Origin: Variovorax sp. DXTD-1
GTDB lineage: Bacteria; Pseudomonadota; Gammaproteobacteria; Burkholderiales; Burkholderiaceae_C
Assembly (NCBI RefSeq): GCF_003984625.1
Contig: NZ_RWKH01000014.1
Span: 38,501-102,500, forward strand
Direction of reading: 5' to 3'
Length of the DNA: 64,000 nt
The notes under the pieces were generated by a model. The model worked only from the letters and a program-made list of their open reading frames with translations. It was not told the DNA's origin and made no database searches. The position numbers were made by a program, and so were the translations under genes. Below, piece by piece: positions 1-12,764 of the stretch (position 1 is the stretch's first letter; the number at the start of each line of letters is the position of its first letter).

Positions 1-1273
1 CCGGCGCCAAAGCTGCCGCCGATGATGATGGTGAACTTGGGCACGTTGGCCGTGGCCACCGCCGTCACCATCTTGGCGCCATGGCGCGCAATGCCTTCGT
101 TTTCGTATTTGCGCCCCACCATGAAGCCCGTAATGTTCTGCAGGAACACCAGCGGAATCTTGCGGTGGCAGCACAGCTCGATGAAGTGCGCGCCCTTTTG
201 CGCCGACTCGCTGAACAGGATGCCGTTGTTGGCGATGATGCCCACGGGCATTCCCTCGATCTCCGCAAAGCCGCAGACCAGCGTGGCACCGAAGCGGGCC
301 TTGAACTCGTGGAACTCGCTGCCGTCGACGATGCGCGCGATGATCTCGCGCACGTCGAAGGGCTTGCGCGTGTCGGTCGGAATCACGCCGTAGAGCTCTT
401 CGCGCGGGAACGCGGGTTCGCGCACGGCGGCCTTCTCGGCGCCTTCGGTGGCCGTCTTCGCATTGAGGTTGGCCACCGCCGCGCGCGCAAGCGCCAGCGC
501 GTGCAGATCGTTCTGCGCCAGGTGGTCGACCACGCCCGAGAGCCGCGTGTGCACGTCGCCGCCGCCCAGGTCTTCGGCCGTGACGACCTCGCCCGTGGCC
601 GCCTTCACGAGCGGCGGGCCGCCCAGGAAAATGGTGCCCTGGTTCTTCACGATGATCGATTCGTCGCTCATCGCCGGCACGTACGCGCCGCCCGCCGTGC
701 ACGAACCCATGACCACCGCGATCTGCGGAATACCCTGGGCGCTCATGTTGGCCTGGTTGTAGAAGATGCGGCCGAAGTGGTCGCGGTCCGGAAACACCTC
801 GTCCTGGTTCGGCAGGTTGGCGCCGCCCGAGTCGACCAGGTAGATGCAGGGCAGGCGGTTCTGCTCGGCGATTTCCTGGGCACGCAAGTGCTTCTTCACC
901 GTCATCGGGTAGTACGTGCCGCCCTTCACCGTCGCGTCGTTGCACACGATCATGCAGTCGACGCCGTTCACGCGGCCGATGCCTGCGATAAGGCCGGCGC
1001 CGGGTGCCGATTCGGCCCCCTTGGCGTCGAGGTACATCGCATGCGCAGCCAACGGCGCAATCTCGAGGAACGGTGTGCCCGGGTCGAGCAGCTCAGCCAC
1101 GCGGTCGCGCGGCAGCAGCTTGCCGCGCGCCGTGTGCTTGGCGCGCGCGGCCTCGCCGCCGCCCTGCTCCACTTTTGCGAACTGCGCGTGCAGGTCGTCG
1201 ACCAGTGCGCGCATCGCCGCGGCGTTGGCCTGGAAGTCGGCGGAGCGCGCATTCAATTTCGTTTCGAGTTTGC

Positions 1274-1277
<4 letters not shown>
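1..1277 (-). CDS. mccB: Methylcrotonoyl-CoA carboxylase, carboxyltransferase (beta) subunit, 3' end outside window
   Basis: Biotin-dependent carboxyltransferase half of 3-methylcrotonyl-CoA carboxylase, which acts after isovaleryl-CoA dehydrogenase in leucine breakdown. About 425 residues are visible, beginning [12 protein letters not shown]. The family is usually near 535 residues, so roughly 110 C-terminal residues lie beyond base 1. The N-terminal carboxyltransferase core shows [26 protein letters not shown] and [17 protein letters not shown], as in MccB rather than PccB. The ATG at 1277 overlaps the stop of the upstream acyl-CoA synthetase (ATGA), indicating translational coupling inside an ivd-synthetase-mccB operon. 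The hydratase and mccA are presumably further along the operon, outside the window. Confidence 0.93.
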
Positions 1278-2956
<1,679 letters not shown>

Positions 2957-2986
2957 TGTCCTTCCTTGTCTCCGTTTTGCCTTGCT

Positions 2987-3098
2987 CCTTCCCCTTCCGG
3001 GGGAAGGTTGGGATGGGGGCGAGCGGCGCTTGTTCGGTGCAGTGCTTCATCGAACGCCGCTTGCCCCCACCCCTGCCCTCCCCCAGAGGGGGAGGGAG
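2987..3098. repeat. Intergenic imperfect palindrome with hairpin ends
   Basis: The ivd-synthetase spacer is almost filled by one folded element. The arms around 3006-3028 and 3055-3078 are inverted copies (GGGATGGGGGCGAGCGGCG against CGCCGCTTGCCCCCACCCC). Each end carries its own hairpin: CCTTCCCC/GGGGGAAGG at 2987-3007, and a 9-bp perfect stem CCCTCCCCC-AGA-GGGGGAGGG at 3076-3096. No T-tract follows it in the direction of ivd transcription, so it is not a typical terminator. Similar elements are, from memory, dispersed in Comamonadaceae genomes. It may act as an attenuator or mRNA stabiliser within the operon. Confidence 0.6.
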
Positions 3099-3107
3099 AA
3101 AAACATC

Positions 3108-4280
3108 CTAGGCCGTTTCCGCGAACAGCTCACGCCCGATCAACATCCTTCGGATCTCGCTCGTCCCCGCGCCAATCTCGTACAGCTTGGCATCGCGCCA
3201 CAGCCGCTCGACCGGAAACTCCTTGGTGTAGCCCATGCCGCCCAGCGCCTGGATCGCCTCGCCGGCCATCCAGGTCGCCTTTTCGGCCGAATAGAGAATG
3301 GCGCCGGCCGCGTCCTTGCGGAAGGTGCGCGCATGGTCGTTGCGGTCGCAGGCCTTGCCCACGGCGTACACATAGGCGCGCGTGGCCTGCCAGGTCGAAT
3401 ACATGTCCGCGAGCTTGCCCTGCATCAGCTGAAACTCGCCGATGCTCTGGCCGAACTGCTTGCGCTCGTGAATGAAGGGCAGCACCGCATCCATGCACGC
3501 GGCCATGATGCCCAGCGGGCCGCCCGAGAGCACGGCACGCTCGTAGTCGAGGCCGCTCATCAGCACCTTCGCGCCCATGCCTTCGCCGCCGAGCACGTTC
3601 TCTTCCGGCACTTCGCAGTTGTCGAAGAACAGCGGATAGGTGTTGGAGCCGCGCATGCCGAGCTTGTCGAGCTTGCTGCCGGCCGAAAAGCCCGTGAAGC
3701 TCTTCTCGACGATGAAGGCCGTCATGCCGCGCGCGCCCATCTCGGGTTCGGTCTTGGCGTAGATCACCAGCGTGTCGGCGTCGCCGCCATTGGTGATCCA
3801 CATCTTGCCGCCGTTGAGCACGTAGTAGCCGTTCTTCTTCTCGGCCTTGAGCTTCATGCTCACCACGTCGGAGCCGGCGTTGGGCTCGCTCATGGCCAGC
3901 GCGCCGACATGCTCGCCGCTCACCAGCTTGGGCAGGTACTTCTTCTTCTGCGCGTCGCTGCCGTTGCGGTGGATCTGGTTCACGCACAGGTTGGAGTGCG
4001 CGCCGTACGAGAGGCCTACCGAAGCCGAGGCGCGCGAGACTTCTTCCATGGCCACGATGTGCGCCAGGTAGCCCAGCTCGGTGCCGCCGAATTCTTCCTT
4101 CACGGTCATGCCGTGCAGGCCGAGTTCGCCGAGCTTTTGCCACAGGTCGTGCGGAAACAGGTTGTCGCGGTCGATGTCGGCGGCGCGCGGCGCGATTTCG
4201 TTCGCGGCAAAGTCCTGGATGGCGCTGCGCAGCGAGTCGATGTCCTCGCCCAGGTCGAAGTTCAGGCCGGGATCGTGCAT
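3108..4280 (-). CDS. ivd: Isovaleryl-CoA dehydrogenase
   Basis: FAD flavoenzyme (390 residues) oxidising isovaleryl-CoA to 3-methylcrotonyl-CoA in leucine catabolism. The N-terminal helical, central beta and C-terminal helical acyl-CoA dehydrogenase domains are all present. Two details identify it as IVD rather than a generic family member. The catalytic glutamate is in [13 protein letters not shown] (helix G). The usual catalytic position near the C-terminus has lost its Glu and reads [12 protein letters not shown], the hallmark of IVD. The start at 4280 (MHDPGLNF) is preferred over an upstream in-frame codon at 4403 because AGGAG lies about 10 bases upstream of it. It heads the minus-strand leucine operon and is divergent from an AraC-type regulator. 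Confidence 0.94.
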   Translation of the reverse strand: MHDPGLNFDLGEDIDSLRSAIQDFAANEIAPRAADIDRDNLFPHDLWQKLGELGLHGMTVKEEFGGTELGYLAHIVAMEEVSRASASVGLSYGAHSNLCVNQIHRNGSDAQKKKYLPKLVSGEHVGALAMSEPNAGSDVVSMKLKAEKKNGYYVLNGGKMWITNGGDADTLVIYAKTEPEMGARGMTAFIVEKSFTGFSAGSKLDKLGMRGSNTYPLFFDNCEVPEENVLGGEGMGAKVLMSGLDYERAVLSGGPLGIMAACMDAVLPFIHERKQFGQSIGEFQLMQGKLADMYSTWQATRAYVYAVGKACDRNDHARTFRKDAAGAILYSAEKATWMAGEAIQALGGMGYTKEFPVERLWRDAKLYEIGAGTSEIRRMLIGRELFAETA

Positions 4281-4327
4281 ATGTCTTGTCTCCTCTGAGG
4301 GGTCGGCGCGCAGAGCTACCCACGCGG

Positions 4328-4403
4328 ATTGGCGCTTGGAAGAAACACAGCTTACGCCTCGCCGCGCCGCAATTGGCGCCACAATGGTTGCAAATTGCGC
4401 CAC
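4328..4403. promoter_or_regulatory. Spaced direct repeats, candidate AraC-type operators
   Basis: Three near-identical boxes lie in the divergent ivd/AraC spacer: ATTGGCGC at 4328-4335, AATTGGCGCCAC at 4371-4382 and AATTGCGCCAC at 4393-4403. The first two are 44 bases apart. GCGCCAC recurs exactly 21 bases apart in the last two. Spacing of about 21-22 bases (two helical turns) in direct orientation is how AraC/XylS dimers bind. The pair next to the regulator would suit autoregulation, and the distant one control of ivd. Confidence 0.45.
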
Positions 4404-4420
4404 GCACTGCTCGCCCGACC

Positions 4421-5449
4421 ATGACCTCGCCCGCCTTCCTGAAACCCGCCCGAGCGGTCACGCCCATGGCCTTTGTGAGAGCCATCGTGAAGGGCTATGA
4501 GCGCTACGGCATCGACCCGGCGGAGGCCCTGAAAGCGGCACAGATCACGCCGCGCGAACTGGCGCGGCCGGGCGCGCGGGTCACTGCGGCGCAGTTCGAG
4601 GCATTGTCGGAACACGCCATGCAGGAGCTGGACGACGAGGCGCTGGGCTGGTTCTCGCGGCGCCTGCCCTGGGGCAGCTACGGCATGCTGTGCCGCGCAT
4701 CGCTGAGCTCGCCCGACCTGGGCGTGGCCATCAAGCGCTGGTGCCGCCACCACCGGTTGCTGACCGAGGACATCGGTCTTGCGCTCGAGGTGGCGGGTGG
4801 CGTGGCCACGCTGCGCATTACCGAGAAGCGCCCGCTCGACGAGGCGTTTCGCGAGTTCTGCCTGGTGACCAGCCTGCGCTTCATGCATGGCTACATGTGC
4901 TGGGCCATCGACTCGCGCATTTCGCTGCGCAACGCCACCTTTCCGTTCGCGGCGCCGCCGCACCGAGACGCCTACGCGCCGATGTTCACGCCAGAGGTAC
5001 GCTTCGAAGCGCCGCAGGCCACCATCAGCTTCGACGAGCGATATCTCGCCCTGCCCCTGCAGCGTGACGAGCGAGCACTGCGCGCCATGCTCAAGCGTGC
5101 GCTGCCGCTCACCATCCTTCAGTACCGTCGCGACCGCCTGCTGGGGCAGCGGGTGCGCGAGCTGCTGCGTTCGCGCGCCGGCGAAGCCACCACGGCGGAG
5201 GCGCTGGCCACGCTGCTGAACGTATCGGGCCGCACGCTGCACCGGCAACTGCACGAAGAAGGGACATCGCTGCAGGTGCTGAAGAACGAAGTACGCCACG
5301 AGATGGCGGTGGAGCAGCTGCGCCGGACCAATCGGCCGATCAAGCAAGTGGCGCTGTCGGTGGGGTTTCGCAACGAGAAGAGTTTTTCGCGTGCGTTCCT
5401 GCAGTGGACCGGGCACGCGCCGCGTGACTTTCGGGCGCTGGGGTTGTAG
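4421..5449 (+). CDS. AraC-family transcriptional regulator
   Basis: Regulator of 342 residues with an N-terminal ligand-binding region of the arabinose_bd type found in OruR/ArgR-like AraC proteins. The C-terminal double HTH_18 domain occupies about residues 240-340, with [23 protein letters not shown] and the second helix region [20 protein letters not shown] followed by [10 protein letters not shown]. The ATG at 4421 ([11 protein letters not shown]) is preferred to an in-frame codon at 4286 that would overlap the repeat boxes and the divergent promoter. It is transcribed divergently from ivd and is the likely local regulator. The known leucine regulators LiuR and LiuQ belong to the MerR and TetR families, so an AraC-type controller would differ from them. 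The inducer is unknown. Confidence 0.88.
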   Translation: MTSPAFLKPARAVTPMAFVRAIVKGYERYGIDPAEALKAAQITPRELARPGARVTAAQFEALSEHAMQELDDEALGWFSRRLPWGSYGMLCRASLSSPDLGVAIKRWCRHHRLLTEDIGLALEVAGGVATLRITEKRPLDEAFREFCLVTSLRFMHGYMCWAIDSRISLRNATFPFAAPPHRDAYAPMFTPEVRFEAPQATISFDERYLALPLQRDERALRAMLKRALPLTILQYRRDRLLGQRVRELLRSRAGEATTAEALATLLNVSGRTLHRQLHEEGTSLQVLKNEVRHEMAVEQLRRTNRPIKQVALSVGFRNEKSFSRAFLQWTGHAPRDFRALGL

Positions 5450-5507
5450 TTTATTTTTGCTGCTGTTCGGGGCGCTGCTGTTCAGGGCTTGTGCAGAGGC
5501 CACCGGG

Positions 5508-5712
5508 TACTCCCCTCCGCGAATGTCCCCCGCCTTCGGCTCCTCCTTTATTTCGCTGCGCGGAGCACCCGATGCCCTGTGCACATGGACGCGCTGCTGG
5601 TGTTCCGCTGATCAACGACCACTCTGTGCAACGCACCCGCTGGCGGGGTGCCTTGCGCAGCGAAATAAAGGAGGAGGGGCGCAGCCCCGGGGGACATTCG
5701 CGGAGTAAGGTA
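5508..5712. repeat. Long intergenic inverted repeat, MITE-like
   Basis: The roughly 310-base gap between 5450 and 5763 holds no convincing gene. It contains two arms of about 55 bases in inverted orientation: 5508-5561 and 5655-5712. Each arm contains CCGCGAATGTCCCCC and CCTCCTTTATTTCGCTGCGC or the complement. The symmetry continues inward through GGAGCACC/GGGTGCC and weakly outward to about 5467 and 5742. Open frames across it are by-products of the symmetry. No transposase is encoded, so it is either a non-autonomous element or a structured intergenic repeat. Confidence 0.75.
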
Positions 5713-5763
5713 CCCCGTCGGCGGGTGCGCCGCCCCGAAAGAAGCAGTGCTAAAACCGAGCAA

Positions 5764-6090
5764 TCACCCCGGCTGAGCAATCAAAGCCAGCGCATCCGAA
5801 ATCGACTGGCTGTCTTCCGGACGCACCAGCTTCGCGACTTCCTTGCCATCGCGCATGAACACCAGCGTGGGCCACAGCCGCACGTTGAACGAGCGCCCCA
5901 AGGGACGGCCGCTGCCATCCTCTACCTTGATGCGCGGGATGTCCGGATACTTGGCAAAAGCTTCTGCGATATTGGGCTGCGCGGCCTTGCAGATGCCGCA
6001 CCAGTTAGTACCGAACTCGACCACCGCGGGGCCTTTCAGGGCATCGATTTCGGCGCGGGCCGGTTGCTCGGTCTTGTATTCGGAAGTCAT
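5764..6090 (-). CDS. Thioredoxin-family protein with WCGIC active site
   Basis: Single thioredoxin-fold domain (108 residues), no signal peptide, so probably cytoplasmic. The active site is FGTNWCGICKAAQP, with Ile where classical thioredoxin has Pro (WCGPC). The cis-proline loop is RLWPTLVFM. The start at 6090 (MTSEYKTEQ) is chosen because GGAG lies about 10 bases upstream. A codon at 6126 would add 12 residues without a ribosome-binding site. It is probably a thiol-disulfide reductase or a reductant for a peroxidase. It stands alone between the inverted repeat and the HAD gene, so context gives no partner. Confidence 0.85.
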   Translation of the reverse strand: MTSEYKTEQPARAEIDALKGPAVVEFGTNWCGICKAAQPNIAEAFAKYPDIPRIKVEDGSGRPLGRSFNVRLWPTLVFMRDGKEVAKLVRPEDSQSISDALALIAQPG

Positions 6091-6184
6091 GGCGATCTGG
6101 CTCCTTTCTTGGGTTGCTTGGTCCATTGCACCAAAATTTTGCGGGCTTGCTTGCGGCAGGGGCTTGGGTTAGCCGGCTGGTTTT

Positions 6185-6877
6185 TCAGGCGGGCTGCATG
6201 CCATGCGCCGCAAGCAGCGCCGGCAGCTCCCGCATGTCGCTGAACACCTGCAGCGCGCCCACACTGCGCAGCGCCTCGGGTCCGCTATGGCCTGATTCGC
6301 CGGTGCTGTAGCCGAACACCGTGGCGCCTGCGGCCACGCCGGCCATGGCGCCTGTGACGGTGTCTTCGACCACCGCGCAGCGCTTCGGATCGACACCCAG
6401 AGCCTCGGCGGCGGCAAGGTACACATCGGGGTGCGGCTTGGAGCGCGGCGTCTCGTGGCCGCTGAAGATGCGGCCCTGGAAGCAATCCAGCAGGCCCACC
6501 TTCGCCAGTTGAAGCTCGACCTTGTGGCGGTCGGCACCCGAGGCGCACGCGATGCGGCCCTTGAGCCTTGCATGAATTTCGCGGATGGCTGCGGGAGCGT
6601 GGGGAATGGCTACCAAGTCCCGTTCGAGGGCTTCGTTGCGGCGGGCCCTGAATGCCCTGAGCCACTCCTCGGTAATCCGGACGCCGGTCTTGGATTCGAT
6701 GAGGTCCGTTTCGTCCTTCACGGCCTTGCCGGTGAAGGTGTTCATCGACTCTTCGGTGGTCAGATGCCAACCGAGTTCGCCGAGCATTTCGGCAAGCACG
6801 CGGTTGGTGATGGGTTCGGAGTCGACGAGAACGCCGTCGCAGTCGAAGAGGACTGCGGCGAAGGGAAATGGGGTCAT
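6185..6877 (-). CDS. HAD-superfamily IA phosphatase (phosphoglycolate/sugar-phosphate type)
   Basis: Haloacid dehalogenase-like hydrolase of 230 residues. Motif I is FDCDGVLVDSEP with both aspartates. Motif II is CASGA near residue 110. The motif III lysine is in SKPHPDVYL, and motif IV is VVEDTVTG. The cap domain between motifs I and II is the helical C1 type, as in Gph, YfbT and beta-phosphoglucomutase. The start at 6877 (MTPFPFAAVLF) places motif I at the very N-terminus as usual. The substrate cannot be fixed. It lies downstream of thiC on the same strand with a gap of about 55 bases, so co-transcription is possible but a thiamine role is not shown. Confidence 0.85.
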   Translation of the reverse strand: MTPFPFAAVLFDCDGVLVDSEPITNRVLAEMLGELGWHLTTEESMNTFTGKAVKDETDLIESKTGVRITEEWLRAFRARRNEALERDLVAIPHAPAAIREIHARLKGRIACASGADRHKVELQLAKVGLLDCFQGRIFSGHETPRSKPHPDVYLAAAEALGVDPKRCAVVEDTVTGAMAGVAAGATVFGYSTGESGHSGPEALRSVGALQVFSDMRELPALLAAHGMQPA

Positions 6878-6932
6878 TGCGCTGAAGGGGTTTCGGGGAG
6901 AGCCCCCATGGTAGCAACGACCCCGCGCACGC

Positions 6933-9038
<2,106 letters not shown>

Positions 9039-9467
9039 TCAACCAGGAGTCTGCAAGTCGCCTTCGAGGTAGAACCAGCGATCGCCCTCGCGCACGAAGC
9101 GGCTGCGCTCGTGCAGCCGCGTGGCGGTGCCGGTGCTGCTGCGCTGCCGGGCGACGAATTCGACCTCGGCATGGTCGGCGTCGAGCACCGATCGCGAGCG
9201 GATGTCGAGCCCCAGCCATTTCACGCCCGGCTCGAACTCGATCGAGGCCGGCCGCTTCGACGGATGCCAGGTGGCGAGCAGGTAAGGCCCCCGCTCCAGC
9301 ACGAAGGCCGTGTAGCGCGAACGCATCAGCGATTCGGCGTCCGGCGCGGGCATGCCCTCGAAATCTTCGAGGTAGCGGCCGCAGCACAGGGCATAGCCGA
9401 TGGGCTTGTCTCGACGGTCCGTGCGGCCGCAGGGGCAAGGTCCGGTGGTGGGAACGGTGGCACTCAT
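9039..9467 (-). CDS. YchJ-family protein (UPF0225) with zinc-binding SEC-C-like N-terminus
   Basis: Small protein of 142 residues with N-terminal cysteine motifs CPCG and YALCCGRYL, resembling the SEC-C zinc-binding motif, followed by the family signature LMRSRYTAFVLERGPYLLATWHP. The C-terminal half is NTF2-like (VEFVARQRSSTGTATRLHERSRFVREGDRWFYL). The family is widespread and its molecular role is unsettled. The start at 9467 gives the usual family length. It ends just upstream of the TPP riboswitch and is divergent from the LuxR-type gene. Confidence 0.88.
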   Translation of the reverse strand: MSATVPTTGPCPCGRTDRRDKPIGYALCCGRYLEDFEGMPAPDAESLMRSRYTAFVLERGPYLLATWHPSKRPASIEFEPGVKWLGLDIRSRSVLDADHAEVEFVARQRSSTGTATRLHERSRFVREGDRWFYLEGDLQTPG

Positions 9468-9555
9468 GAAGACCTCTATTGGAACACCTCGCGGGCCTCC
9501 CCTCGATGGGGCAACCCCGGGGCCGCCCCGGAGATCCACCCTTGGCGCGCCGCTT

Positions 9556-9568
9556 GCTAAACGTTAGC
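9556..9568. promoter_or_regulatory. Short inverted repeat before LuxR-type gene
   Basis: GCTAA-ACG-TTAGC is a 5-bp-arm inverted repeat 33 bases upstream of the regulator's ATG. It could be an autoregulatory half-site pair. It is short enough to occur by chance. Confidence 0.25.
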
Positions 9569-9600
9569 CTTACTTCGGCACACGAAAGAGCGAGGCGGCG

Positions 9601-10338
9601 ATGTACCTGACAGGTTCCGAACAGCAGGCGCTGCGCGGCGTTTTCACGCTGCTGGCGGAAGACCGAGGCGAAGGCGACATTCGCGAGCGCCTTGGCTGGG
9701 CGCTGCTCGACCTGCTGCACGCGGACCAGTTCGCCTCTTTCGTGTGGAATGCCGAAAGCGGCCGATTCGACGGCCGCGTGGCGCTGAACATGGACCCCGC
9801 CAACCTCGACCGCTACGGTGAATGGCACCAGCACCACGACCCGATCACCTTCGTGCTGCAGTCGCACCGCCGCGCCACCCGCGTGACCGACGTGATGCCG
9901 CAGCGCGAACTGATGCGCACGGCGTTCTTTACCGACTTTCTTTCGCGCGACGGACTGCACTGGGGCATGAACCTGCATGCCTTCGAGGGCAGCCGCGCCT
10001 TGGGCGACCTGCGCATCTGGCGGCGCAAGGGCCGCGGCGATTTCGGCGACCACGAGAAGGCGCTGCTCGACCTGATCGAGCCCGCGTTCATCGGTGCGCT
10101 GCAGCGTGCGCAACGCACGGCGGCTGCCGTGCCGATGCCCGCCGCCGATACGGCGTGGCGCGCATTGAGCACGCGGGAGCAAGAAGTCGCGCGGGCCGTG
10201 TGCGAAGGCCTGACCGACAAGGAAATTGCGCGCCGCATGGCGGTGAGCGTGCCGACGGTGCGCACCTACCTGCGGCGCATTTTCGACAAGCTCGGCATCG
10301 AGCGCCGGTCGGCGCTGGCCGGTTTGGCTCAGCGCTGA
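9601..10338 (+). CDS. LuxR-family transcriptional regulator
   Basis: 245 residues. The C-terminal LuxR/FixJ helix-turn-helix spans about residues 180-240 (LSTREQEVARAVCEGLTDKEIARRMAVSVPTVRTYLRRIFDKLG), with every core position of the family. The N-terminal 170 residues are GAF-like (SFVWNAESGRFDGRVALN, ending ALLDLIEPAF). They lack both the conserved autoinducer-binding residues of LuxR and a receiver domain aspartate, so this looks like a one-component sensor of unknown ligand. ATG 9601 is preceded by a GAGCGAGG purine stretch. It is divergent from ychJ and convergent with the amidase, with no obvious partner gene. Confidence 0.85.
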   Translation: MYLTGSEQQALRGVFTLLAEDRGEGDIRERLGWALLDLLHADQFASFVWNAESGRFDGRVALNMDPANLDRYGEWHQHHDPITFVLQSHRRATRVTDVMPQRELMRTAFFTDFLSRDGLHWGMNLHAFEGSRALGDLRIWRRKGRGDFGDHEKALLDLIEPAFIGALQRAQRTAAAVPMPAADTAWRALSTREQEVARAVCEGLTDKEIARRMAVSVPTVRTYLRRIFDKLGIERRSALAGLAQR

Positions 10339-10354
10339 TACGGCCGGAGGCGCC

Positions 10355-11863
10355 CTACTTCGACTTCGGGGCCGGCAGCCGGCCCAGCACGCCTTCGACT
10401 GCAAGCCCCACGGCGAGCAGCTTGCGATCGCTGCCGGCGGGTCCGTCGAGTTCCAACCCCACAGGCAGCCCGCTGGTTGCGCCAAGGCCCGAGGGCAGCT
10501 GAATGCCCGGAATACCGGCGTTGCTGCCGGGGTCGGTGTTCTGGATCAGCGCGCCGAAGTTCTCGGGGCTGCTGGCCTCGGGCCCGGCGGCCAGCGCCAC
10601 GCGCGGCACCGTCGGAAACACGAGTGCGTCGAGCCTGTTCTTCGCGAAGGTGTCGCGATAGAGCTTCTGCAATGCGGGCCGCGCGACACGCATCGCGTGG
10701 TCGTAGGCCGGCTTCGCGTCGACCACGCCGTTCGGCGCGGGCAGCTTGCGCGGGATCACGAAAGCTTCGAAGGTGCCCTTGACGTCGGGGCTTGCGATGC
10801 CGGCCGTCAGTTGCGCGATGTCGATGCCGGTGCGGTACTTCGCGAGGTAGGCCACCATGTCGTCGTGCGCCTCGTAGAGCGCCACCGGAAAGCCGATGGC
10901 GCCATTGAGTTCCATGAGCCTGGGCATCTCCACGTCCACCAGCGTGACGCCCGCAGCGCGCAGCTTGGCCAGCGCTGCGTCGGTCGCGGCGCGCGTGTCG
11001 GCGTCGAGGTTGGCGTAGAAAGCCGGCACCACGCCGAGCCGCACGCGCTTCAGGTCGGCAGGCTTCAGCGGGGCGCCACCTGCAATCACGCGGTCGAGCA
11101 GCGCGACATCGGCCATCGACTGCGCCATCGGTCCGGCGGTGTCGCGGGTGTGCGAGATCGGCGCGATGCCCCGCTGCGAGTAGCGGCCCATGCTGGGACG
11201 CAGCGAAGCGCAGCCGTTGAATGCGCACGGAATACGCACCGAGCCGCCCGTGTCGGTGCCCAGGGCCGCGGGCGCCATGCGCGCGCCGAGCGCCGCGCCG
11301 TTGCCCGACGACGAACCGCCCGCCACGCGGCTCGCGTCGTAGGCGTTGCGCACCCCCACCTCGGGTCCGCTCTGGAACGCGGGGTTGTAGCCGGTGACCC
11401 CAAAGGCCAGCTCGTGCATGTTCGTCTTGCCGAGGATGACGGCCCCCGCCGCCCGAAGCTTGGCCACCACCGGCGCATCGGCGGTGGGCACGAAGCCCTT
11501 GAGCGCAGGCGAACCGGCCGTGGCGGGCAGGCCCCGCACCTGGATGTTGTCCTTGATGACCACCGGCAGGCCGGCCAGCGGCTTGCAGGCGCCCCCGCGC
11601 TTGCGCAAGGCATCGGCGGCGCGCGCGGCCTTCAGCGCCCCGGCTTCGTCGAGGGTGATGAAGGCGTTGAGGTTCGCCCTCTCCTTGGCCTGCGCGAGGT
11701 AGGCCGTCACGAGTTGCTCGCTGGTCAGGGTGCCGGCGCAAAGCTGCTGCACGGCATCGCTCGCGGTCAGCGTGGCAACGTCAGCGGCGGCGGGCTGCGC
11801 CAGTGCGGATGCACCGAGGCACAGCAGGGCCACGGCGAGGGAAATGGATTTTAAAAAGGGCAT
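10355..11863 (-). CDS. Exported amidase-signature enzyme
   Basis: Amidase-signature hydrolase of 502 residues that would cleave a C-N amide bond. The Ser-cisSer-Lys triad is visible: Lys in LPVVIKDNIQVRG, the first serine in GGSSSGNGAA, and the nucleophile serine in GTDTGGSVRIPCAFNG. A Sec signal peptide of about 23 residues (MPFLKSISLAVALLCLGASALAQ) precedes the domain, so it acts in the periplasm. This is less common than cytoplasmic GatA-like amidases. The start at 11863 is chosen to place the signal peptide at the N-terminus. The substrate is unknown. No transport or catabolic genes flank it. Confidence 0.9.
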   Translation of the reverse strand: MPFLKSISLAVALLCLGASALAQPAAADVATLTASDAVQQLCAGTLTSEQLVTAYLAQAKERANLNAFITLDEAGALKAARAADALRKRGGACKPLAGLPVVIKDNIQVRGLPATAGSPALKGFVPTADAPVVAKLRAAGAVILGKTNMHELAFGVTGYNPAFQSGPEVGVRNAYDASRVAGGSSSGNGAALGARMAPAALGTDTGGSVRIPCAFNGCASLRPSMGRYSQRGIAPISHTRDTAGPMAQSMADVALLDRVIAGGAPLKPADLKRVRLGVVPAFYANLDADTRAATDAALAKLRAAGVTLVDVEMPRLMELNGAIGFPVALYEAHDDMVAYLAKYRTGIDIAQLTAGIASPDVKGTFEAFVIPRKLPAPNGVVDAKPAYDHAMRVARPALQKLYRDTFAKNRLDALVFPTVPRVALAAGPEASSPENFGALIQNTDPGSNAGIPGIQLPSGLGATSGLPVGLELDGPAGSDRKLLAVGLAVEGVLGRLPAPKSK

Positions 11864-11951
11864 GGCAAGAACCTCCGACGAAGAGGCCGCCATGCTGCGC
11901 CGCTGTCACCGTTCTGTCTGTCATCGAAACCGATGACACCGCATGAATGTC

Positions 11952-12764
11952 TTACTGGAACATCACCCACTCGGGCCGCATGTTGAAGCGCACCGGAAGA
12001 ATGCTCACGCCCAGACCGCTGGTCACGTACATGCGCTTGTCCTTGTGCGCGATCCAGCCATAGGCCCACTCACGCGGCGCGCGCCCCGGCACCACCAGGG
12101 CGCCGTAGCCCGGCACACTGATCTGCCCGCCGTGCGTGTGCGCGGCCACCACCAAGCCTCGAGTGCGCGGCATGGTCGCGAAGCTGAAGGGGTCGTGCAT
12201 CATGACCAGCGTGGCGGCGCCCTTCGGCACGCCGGCCAACGCCTTGTCCGGCTGCGAGTGGCCCGTCGAGTCGTCGCCGATGCCGACCACCCAGATGTCA
12301 TGATCCGGCAGGCGTACCGATGCGTTTTCGAGCACGCGGATGCCCTGTGCAGACAAGGCCCGCGCCGTGCGTTCTCCGTCGTGCCACCAGTCGTGGTTGC
12401 CGAGCACCGCGTACACGCCCTGCGGCGCTTTCAGGCGGCCCAGCACGGCGGCCATCTCCTCGATGGACAGGTCTTCGTCGCCACCCGAACCCGCAAGAAA
12501 GTCGCCGGGCAGCAGGATCACGTCGGGCTGCGCGGCGTTGATCTGGTCGACGATGCGCGCGGCGCGCTCCACGCTGGTAATGCGCCATGCCGAGCGCGTG
12601 GTGAGATGCCAATCGCCCGCCATGGCCACCTTGAGTCCGGCGGGCGCCTGCCATTGCGCCGAACTCAGCGGCTCGACGGCTACGGTCCAGGCGGCCAGCG
12701 CCAGCAGCAGGACCGCCGCCGCGATCCGGAACACCGGCGGCCGGCGGCGCGTGCCGGAGCTCAC
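11952..12764 (-). CDS. Metallophosphoesterase, membrane-anchored, GTG start
   Basis: Calcineurin-like phosphoesterase of about 270 residues with an N-terminal hydrophobic anchor (FRIAAAVLLLALAAWTV). Metal-site motifs in order: GDWHL, LPGDFLAGS, LGNHDWW, MMHDPF and AHTHGGQ. This order matches the YkuE/YaeI subfamily that hydrolyses UDP-2,3-diacylglucosamine-like or phosphodiester substrates. The start is a GTG at 12764 whose last bases overlap the TGA of the upstream acyl-CoA dehydrogenase (GTGA). The frame is open far upstream, but those residues are a shadow of the dehydrogenase. Coupling to a dehydrogenase is unexplained. Confidence 0.85.
   Translation of the reverse strand: MSSGTRRRPPVFRIAAAVLLLALAAWTVAVEPLSSAQWQAPAGLKVAMAGDWHLTTRSAWRITSVERAARIVDQINAAQPDVILLPGDFLAGSGGDEDLSIEEMAAVLGRLKAPQGVYAVLGNHDWWHDGERTARALSAQGIRVLENASVRLPDHDIWVVGIGDDSTGHSQPDKALAGVPKGAATLVMMHDPFSFATMPRTRGLVVAAHTHGGQISVPGYGALVVPGRAPREWAYGWIAHKDKRMYVTSGLGVSILPVRFNMRPEWVMFQ

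Noticed and set aside
5491..6243. Plus-strand frames across the inverted repeat
   Set aside because: Translation follows the repeat and the antisense of the thioredoxin-like gene. No ribosome-binding site or motif.
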